Of a stretch of 64,000 bases of DNA, positions 57,117 to 64,000 are shown piece by piece; positions within the stretch are counted from its first letter, which is position 1, and every line of letters begins with the position of its first letter. Below the pieces are notes generated by a model. The model ran no database searches. It worked only from the letters and a program-made list of their open reading frames with translations, and was not told the DNA's origin. Made by a program: the position numbers and the translations under genes. Origin of the DNA: Siphonodentalium dalli (Eukaryota; Mollusca; Scaphopoda; Gadilida; Siphonodentaliidae); the NCBI GenBank assembly GCA_032622095.1, contig CP136064.1:8115512-8179511 (forward strand), in the 5' to 3' direction.

Positions 57117-57182
57117 GAACCGGCCGTGTGGAGTGCTGGCGATGTGGAGCAATGGTTGATCGAGTGCCAGACTGCCCGTTGA
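57117..57182 (+). pseudogene. Possible start of a SAM-type domain (exon remnant)
   Basis: EPAVWSAGDVEQWLIECQTAR then a stop, at the end of a frame open from 56,988. W-s-x-x-D-V-x-x-W-L is the usual beginning of a sterile alpha motif domain, but only about 15 residues are present and no continuing exon was found. It lies between the two hairpin repeats at 56.9 and 57.4 kb. It could be coincidence. Confidence 0.22.
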
Positions 57183-57361
57183 CAGCACGTGTTGCTACTT
57201 TTGAAGGTGATTATATTGGTTAGCTTAATTTATATTTAGGATGTTTTGTAAAATAATCTCAGTTGAATTTAAATAAGACCTAATTTAAGTAAACTAGAAA
57301 GCTTTCAGATTGTAGATCTATGTCACTTAATTTACGGTATTGGCTATTATTAGAGGGCGTT

Positions 57362-57475
57362 CTCTACAGTTCTTCACGTCGCTAAGAACCGATATTATGG
57401 GGGTTTGGTTCTTCGCGCTCTCTAGAACACTGACTCACGAATTTCGAAGAACCAAATGAAGAACCAAATTTCTAT
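57362..57475. repeat. gaaccaaat hairpin repeat, copy 2
   Basis: Collinear with 56,860-56,980 with one short deletion (ctctagaacactgactcac). Confidence 0.82.
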
Positions 57476-57592
57476 GCTAAACTGAACTTAAGTGAAACAA
57501 AAAATCAAGGCATAAACTTATCACCAAGCACTCTGACTGGCTTCAGAGCAGTAATTCATCGACAAATCAGCACCGATAGTATTATCATTCTG

Positions 57593-57900
57593 CTTAGGCC
57601 TCATCTGGGAAATATCTGTAGTCTCAAATTAACATTGATTTTATTTTAGTAACTTTTTCCCTTCTTAGAAGTTTCTATATCCCCTAATTTGCAGAAGATC
57701 AAATGCATAATCAAAGTAACTAATGGGTGAACATCACCAACTTCAACTGGGGAACCTCAATAGGATCCTAGATCTCCCATAGCAGTTGAGGCTTAAGCTG
57801 AATGAAGTTCTCAGAGTGTGCATTTGATGATTCTAGCCTGCTGGGCAGGATAGTGTCACTAAATTCATGCTCTGGGGACCTCATTCTGCAAATGACATAC
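57593..57900. repeat. gaggtccccag hairpin family, diverged copy
   Basis: gcttaggcctcatctgg at the left and ggggacctcattctgcaaat at the right. Centre tgatgattctagcctgctgg then gcaggatagtgtcac pairs imperfectly. Confidence 0.5.
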
Positions 57901-58354
57901 ACAATAATGCGAGCTTGCTCGCCAGCGAATACAAAGTCATTAACCCTTTCTGTACTAAATAATCATTGACGATAATAACAACAAAGTTTTACATGTAGGC
58001 CCTAATTGCTGATTGACATAGAATAATAATTATACAATATAGAAATGAGCGGTGCCCGTTTGTCTGCGTGGTATGCATCCATGTCTTGTCATCATCTGTT
58101 GTCCGCATGATAACTTTAACAGTAGTCAGTAACACAATTTTATGAAACTTAGCACATGGAAGATTTGGATCCATCCCACCATTTCTTGTGGAGTTATGTC
58201 CCTTTTCGAATTTGATGATTATTTAGTTGTCTGGATGTTAACTCAAAATCATATTTGAGTTAACATCCGATACCTTTCAAATTTACAATGTGGATTAATC
58301 ACACGAAAATACATTGTCAAACAAAGCCACCTTATTTGGGAACTTGTGGCCTTT
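57901..58354. other. No gene; mollusc-like dispersed phrase
   Basis: ttgtggagttatgtcccttt at 58,187 and the palindrome gatgttaactcaaa..tttgagttaacatc at 58,226-58,268. Confidence 0.4.
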
Positions 58355-58533
58355 TAATAACCCTTCCTTGGCTGGGTCTCTTATATATATGAGTCTCTCA
58401 TATGAGATGCATATTAAGAGAATGCATGATCCTAACAATATTTACCATGACTATAAGCCAGTGCATTCTCTGGTATATGCGAGGCTGCCTATGGGATACT
58501 CGCATATATAAGAAAATGCCTGTCACATGCTCT
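58355..58533. mobile_element. Degenerate double-hairpin MITE relative
   Basis: ataagccagtgcattctctg, tatatgcgaggctgcctatg and actcgcatatataagaaaat follow the MITE order, with a decayed first hairpin at 58,375-58,430. TTAA occurs near both ends. Confidence 0.65.
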
Positions 58534-59118
58534 TTAATTCTACATCTGCTGTGCCGATCCCATCATGAAAGGGATATTAAAGCCACAGCGCGGTTTGTGC
58601 TCCATGATAGAAATAATATTTTTAGCTTCAGAATTTTTCCAAGTAGCGAAATAGTTCTTAACTAGAATGCACTCACTGGAGCTGCCTATACTTGCACCCA
58701 TCACACATTTGGCATGTGTTGCGGTGTCTTGCCAACAACAGTTTGAACCACAGGTGCTGGCCCCTCGTTTGAGAGAGATCGATAACAAAATTCTAGATAT
58801 CAAATCTCAGTTCATCCATCGCTGAAATAGTTGTGTGTAGGGACAGAATATCTCTGTTATCTCAAGATGATCTATTACACTAATGCTAGTCTTGTAATAC
58901 GTACGAGTTGTTTGACATATTTATAGAACAATATAGACATCGTCCATATAAAGGCCGTGAACACGATTGGTTGCCGATGATGCCATATTATATATATACC
59001 AATTGGGTTAAATTACTATTTTGACTAGAATGATATAAAGTGTGTATGCCATTGCACTTCAGTGGCAAAAACCATCAAAGTAAATCACAAATACCGACAC
59101 AATTAAATAAACGGAGTG

Positions 59119-59588
59119 GCTAAAGAGCGTTTCACCCCTCTTTAGCACTGAGGGATACAGAACGGTATACCGCTCTTTAGCGACGAGGGCTAAAGAGTGG
59201 TATACCGCTCTTTATAGCCGGACACTAAAGATCGTACAGTACGGGTGACAATGAAAGACCGTTCTTTATCGCGCCAGGACCATGTGTAGCTAAATTGCGG
59301 TATAGACCGCCTGTGTACACAACTCTTGAGTGTTAGACAGGTACACCGTTCTTAGGCGTTTGTCACGAAATAGCAGTATACCGTTCTTTAGCGTATCAGG
59401 CCCATATAGCTAATGAGTGGTATACCACTCTTTAGCATTTGGTACTAAAGAGCGGTATACCGCTCTTTAGCCCCAAATGCTAAAGAGTGGGATATCGTTC
59501 TTTAGCGTGTCAGGCCCATATATAGCTAAAGAGCGGTATACCGCTATTTAGTGTTTGGTACTAAAGAGCGGTATACCGCTCTTTAGCC
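59119..59588. repeat. Palindromic AAAGAGCG array, about 12 sites
   Basis: Repeated whole or half copies of ctaaagagcggtataccgct ctttag, itself a perfect palindrome, spaced irregularly (about 25-60 bp), with variants (gagtgg, cgttcttta). The same ctcttta/taaagag words occur in pairs in the dispersed repeat at 1.5, 29.45 and 31.0 kb. Confidence 0.87.
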
Positions 59589-60129
59589 ACGGCCTTAAAT
59601 AAAAGACACGCGACCATTGGCTAGCCTTTGATTAATAGTGTGCCAATGAGAACATTCCATTAGCGACTGATCTGCAGTCTTCGGGAACTTATAATCAGAA
59701 TGTCTATGAGAAAGCTTGTTTTCCCAGTTAATTAATAAGGCATTTTAATAATCTATGTTTCCACATTCACATTTTTCAGTGCAATTGTTTTTCAATTGAA
59801 CCACGCGCTCGAATGTTTGGCCGGACATGATTTATATGCACCAGGATCTTTCGAAAATGTTTTAAACTCTCTAGAAATATGTTCGCACCTCACTGTCTCT
59901 GCGTAAAAAAAAACGATTCCGTACGCATCTTTTAGACTTTATCTCAACTCATTTCCTCGAGTTTCAAGTTACATAAAATAGGCTTCTAATGGGCAGTACT
60001 ATTGCACACTTTTGTTTTCATGCAGTATATATATATATTTATAATAAAACAACACAAAGTTGTTGGCAGATGGAATGGTTCAGCCAGTCCGTGTAATACG
60101 AGTCTCAGCTGTCTGGACATCGACGCAAT
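59589..60129. other. No recognised feature
   Basis: AT-rich, nothing supported. Confidence 0.4.
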
Positions 60130-60470
60130 CATGTCTGGTGTTTTGCGCGCCCATGTAGCTCGTGACGTCCTGATGTGCGTCGTGACGTCATGGCGTCTTG
60201 ATCGGTTTCCAGAAATAAATAATTGAATATTGTTAATTTATGAACGATTTATTACCAAAATAAAACCAGATAGCGATGCAAATTAAGTATATATGTGGAT
60301 TTAAATTACAATTGATGCAACCATTTCATATTTTGCGTGTCCCTTGTTTACAGTATGTACTTCCGGTATGACGTAACATGTTCGCGGAAGGTAGAGGATA
60401 GCTGCTATCCGTGATCAGGCGATACTTCTGCGCATGACTCGCCGGAAGTTATAACACCATAGAAACGAGA
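60130..60470. promoter_or_regulatory. Promoter-like patch: CRE and ETS-type sites
   Basis: gctcgtgacgtcctgatg and cgtcgtgacgtcatggcgtc (60,151-60,195) hold two CREB/ATF-type sites, the second a perfect TGACGTCA. acttccggtatgacgtaac (60,360) and cgccggaagt (60,440) are opposed ETS-type sites with another TGACGTAA. Local CpG is higher than the surroundings. An 80-codon ORF starts 60 bp downstream (60,529-60,771) but shows no domain. Promoter function is inference. Confidence 0.35.
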
Positions 60471-61229
60471 AAGCGTCATGCTCAATATACGTACTTGACT
60501 ACTTTGCGTACATTTTTGTTACGTTACCTTGCGTTTTACAAATTTACATTTACGACAGTTTTGGAAATTTAGAAACGCTAAAACGGCATTATTGCACTTA
60601 AATGAAAAAGTATATAATATCATAGAGTTGTGCGCTGTTTCGAGATATATGAATCATGATTCGATTGTCGATTCTGAACGTTTTCATCACACAGTTCGAA
60701 CTTCTGTGTCAGACTCGGAGGCAATTTTGGCCAAGTCAATACCAATTACCATTGTTATAATTTTATTTTAGAATATAATTTTCTTCTTAATCACAGATGC
60801 GCATATTAATATATTTTTTTCCATCTAATGTTATAATAATTACATTACTAAAACACTGAAAAAACCGCCCAGTTTCAAGTTGCTGTAGTATTTTAAATAA
60901 TTAACCATAAGATATGGTATTTGGCTCATTGAATCATTAATAATTAATTCTGCAAAATTGAGGCAAACACGTATTTGAAGGCATACAATTCGAAAAATAC
61001 TTAACGAAAATGGGAACGGTTTTCAGTTCTGGATTCAGCAAATTGAGTTTGACAAAATAGGCATGATATTTGTATGACATATGAATTTTATTTTTTTATA
61101 CACATCCATGAATATCCATAAATTGATGATTTCAGCAAATTTTCCCAAATTTTTATCACAAAATTCACCTAATTTCTTTTTTTTTCGATTTTTGCTGATA
61201 TTGAGTTTGTTGTTTATGGAGGGTTTCTG
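60471..61229. other. No recognised gene
   Basis: Contains the unassigned ORF noted beside the promoter-like patch and T-rich low-complexity DNA near 61,170. Confidence 0.4.
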
Positions 61230-61815
61230 TATTGGAGGCCCTTTACACATTTATTATTTATTTACGCTCAAGCACAAATATTTGCGCTTAAACCCAAATA
61301 ACCTCTAACATAAATAAAAATAAATATGCATTGATCCCCGCTGAATTAATTTTAAATGGCACAGGCCTAAACACATCACTAAAGTTTATATTTCCCCACC
61401 ATATGAGGGAAACAATCCCCAAGTAACCCCAAGATCTGTTTTATGACCATGGAAATGGTATAGATCTGTGCAGGATATGTCCCTTTAATAAAACATACTT
61501 GAGCTCTGGGAGTGAGGCACCAATTCTTGGGACACCAGGGACAGAGATGCTGATATGCATATGGATTTTTTTTCTTCAACTTTCCAGTCTGTATGGGGCT
61601 ACTACTATATGGGCCCATGATAATATAATATGAGATGGACTCAATCATTCACATCAGAGGGATGTAATGGGGGTGCTAGGTATTTGCGCTTAAGCGCAAA
61701 TAAATTGATAGACACATATTTGCGCTTAAGCGCAAATGATTTGTGCTTAAGCGTAAATGATTTACTACACTTAAGCACAAATAAATAATAAATGTGAAAA
61801 GGGCCTCCCATATTT
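61230..61815. mobile_element. Inverted-repeat element with cgcttaagcg palindromes
   Basis: ggaggccctttacacattta then ttatttattt at the left mirrors aaataaataataaatgtg then aaaagggcctcc at the right. Next to the ends are palindromic atttgcgcttaagcgcaaat units: two perfect and two diverged at 61,681-61,790, two diverged at 61,265-61,300. Confidence 0.78.
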
Positions 61816-63002
61816 ATGTGCCGGTACAAAGACAAGAAACGTGTCAAACTACGTAACTGTTGGGACTATGTGTGCCGGCGATCTGTTTCATTGAGATGTC
61901 ATTTTGGAAAGATATCGCCCATCTAGCGGAGCTGTCTTCAAATGTGATGTGTGTCCATTCGAGATAATTGATGAAAATATATTTAGTAGACAATTTCATT
62001 CTGAAGATTCACATAGGAATGTAGTTGGAATCTAAATGCAGAGAGGTCAGATGAAACCATGTTAACAGAGAACTCTGATATTCAAAATAAGGATGGGAAA
62101 CACTTTTACATTCCCTGCTCTAAGCATATCAGCTATGAAACTGTGGATCAGCATTGTTACCAGAATAGTCAGATAAAGTCCCATTCGTTCTATTAAAACG
62201 TCAAGGAATGTGGATGTTGAGGGCGTCGGATGGGAGCGACTTCAGAATATCTGACCAGTTGTCATACAAATACAAAAGTGTTATGTTTTCTCAAATCTCA
62301 CTGTTTGGTGGCAATTGGTGCAACTGTGTGGCTCAATAAGCTAATTCGCACTATTGGCATATTCGTGATTTGTATATATGGTCTTTGTGATATATGACAC
62401 GACTACTATGTTGCAAAGTGAAATATCAAGATTCAATTGAGCTATTGATATATTCCACCTTATTTTTTTCCTGGGACTAGTCAGAACTAGCTATTTGTAT
62501 GTTCTGGTTTTCGCGCACATGAGGCATGCGTTTGTGTATTAGTCTCTTGCGAGAAGTCTGAACTATCGAAGAAAACAACCAATGGATTCATTTGGAGTGG
62601 AATCTTCCGGAACCATATACTAGTACACTCAAATCTGTGTACACGAATGTCAAGTTCCCAAATAATTAGATCTGGTTTAATTTGTGCATATCATTTGTTG
62701 ACTTTCTGATTGGGCATTTTGCATCAGTAGTTGCACTTCTATTGTGGTTTGACATTGGTTGTTAATGTATACACATCGCAGAGTCGCTATTTTATACTAT
62801 TCTAGATGATGTGTTCATTTTCTAACAACTGTTTGGCGTTGTTCAAACGGGTAAAAATTAATTAATTAATATTATTGGAAAGAACCAGGAAATCGTAAGA
62901 TGAAGTCAACACGTGTCGCATATTTCTAAAACTTCCAGAAAATATGCATCAAGATGATGATGACTACTCCCAGAGAAAATTTAAATGGTACTAGTCTGAA
63001 GT
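61816..63002. other. No recognised feature
   Basis: No repeat or coding signal was recognised. Confidence 0.4.
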
Positions 63003-63265
63003 ATTTCCAGGCAGCTAAATAAGGTCTCCAGCAGATGCATTTAGTGATGCTATCCAGCATAGCGGGCTAACATAACCAAATTCACCCTCTGAGGACCCCC
63101 TTCTGAAGGTAGTTCTCAATAGCTGATTAATATCTAAACAGAGTGGGGGTCCCCAGATGGTGAATATGGTGATGCTAGTCCGCTATACGGGGTAGCATTT
63201 CTAAATTCACCATCTGGAGCCCTCATTCTGCAAATGTCCGGCACCTTATTTTGAGGCCTGATAAT
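63003..63265. repeat. gaggtccccag hairpin family, best copy
   Basis: ggtccccagatggtgaatat then ggtgatgctagtcc pairs with ggggtagcatttctaa then attcaccatctggagccctc. A related pair lies at 63,027-63,105. Flanking phrases recur at 57.8 and 17.15 kb. Confidence 0.7.
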
Positions 63266-63689
63266 TTCAAATAAGGAAATAAATTATAACGGAAGTTTAT
63301 CGTCCCATTAGAAATGTTGCTACAGGGACTAAAATTATTATTAATATCCCATATATTTACATACTTAGTGTTATTATCACTAAATCCAGCATTCTGATTG
63401 GTCGGCGCCCACGTGGCTAGTTGCAGTTATTTATCGGTGAATACGCAACAGCGTATAACTGCAAGAGCATAACAACATCGATACGTCATTTGGGTTTGGA
63501 AAGACGAACGCGTAATGTTTTGGGCGCATTTGGATTCCCGCAGGATTGACTTAATAAATCATCGGGTTTCAATTGTTCCTGTTAACTTTTGCCAAGGGTG
63601 CTATGGGATATTTTGGGCTGGTTTTGTCACGATACACTTTTCGATTTAAATACATTTACAAATGTGGCTTTTTCGCTAAATGAATATAA

Positions 63690-63810
63690 ATATAAGGATT
63701 ACTGTCATGGGGACTGTTTTTATGGAGATTTCGGGTTTTACACAAGTTATGACCACTTACCTCACGGTTACATCTCCACAAAAACAGTCCACATGACAGT
63801 TAATCCTTAT
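63690..63810. repeat. Hairpin of about 120 bp
   Basis: aaggattactgtcatgggga then ctgtttttatggagat pairs with atctccacaaaaacagtc then cacatgacagttaatcctt. The ORF 63,589-63,870 is mostly this hairpin and is not a gene. Confidence 0.83.
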
Positions 63811-64000
63811 TTAACACCAAATGGTATCTCCAATTGGTCATTAAACCCATTTATCTTTTATCTCAAATAAATAAATAAATGTAAACAAATTTTCAACGTG
63901 ACTTGGGGTTCTGGAACAAAATTGGGCAAGAGAATGATGGTGGGGTATTAGTAAACATATTTGAACAAAAGAAACTTGTGATCATCAAAAGTCATCAAAT

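Noticed and set aside
63589-63870. 93-residue ORF
   Set aside because: More than a third of it is a DNA hairpin (63,690-63,810), so the frame is incidental.

Overview
This window is eukaryotic, repeat-dominated DNA with no intact, recognisable host gene. It is AT-rich and full of non-LTR retrotransposon relics, DNA-transposon relics, fold-back (MITE-like) elements and tandem arrays. Several dispersed phrases recall marine invertebrate genomes, perhaps a mollusc: gggccataactct near 38.8 kb, repeated gaccttgacc near 24 kb, and gttatgtcccttt near 58.2 kb. That assignment rests on general impression and is low confidence.

Layout. 0-2.45 kb: minus-strand LINE (endonuclease plus reverse transcriptase), split by another repeat and cut by the window edge. 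3.6 kb: a 26-bp minisatellite whose unexpanded relative lies near 7.0 kb. 5.8-6.7 kb: a 956-bp TTAA-flanked inverted-repeat element. 8.0-9.7 kb: a Tigger/pogo-type transposase pseudogene. 10.2-10.6 kb: a small HIRAN-domain ORF. 12.6-14.8 kb: a plus-strand LINE relic. 16-31 kb: two of the four copies of a 392-bp TTAA double-hairpin MITE lie in 26.9-30.4 kb and one at 16.3 kb, among minisatellites with 26-, 49-, 131-, 51- and 33-bp units. 32.8-34.7 kb: a broken ORF with FEN1/PIN-like nuclease motifs. 35-36.5 kb: another complex repeat family. 36.9-51.0 kb: a truncated LINE split by a 13.6-kb block bounded by inverted 30-bp termini and TA dinucleotides. 48.7-50.6 kb: a 45-bp minisatellite. 51.0-54.3 kb: a 55/47-bp satellite with higher-order structure. 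54.3-64 kb: hairpin elements, a palindromic AAAGAGCG array and a promoter-like patch at 60.1-60.5 kb.

The main result is a readable insertion history. At 51,173 there is an uninterrupted site. The same site is split at 36,904/51,032 by a LINE with an 11-bp target duplication. Inside that LINE's 3' UTR sits the 13.6-kb TA-flanked block, and inside the block sit further small elements with TA, TTAA or TWA target duplications. The TTAA double-hairpin MITE likewise has three related empty sites elsewhere in the window. No operons, bacterial signals, tRNA/rRNA genes or CRISPR arrays are supported.
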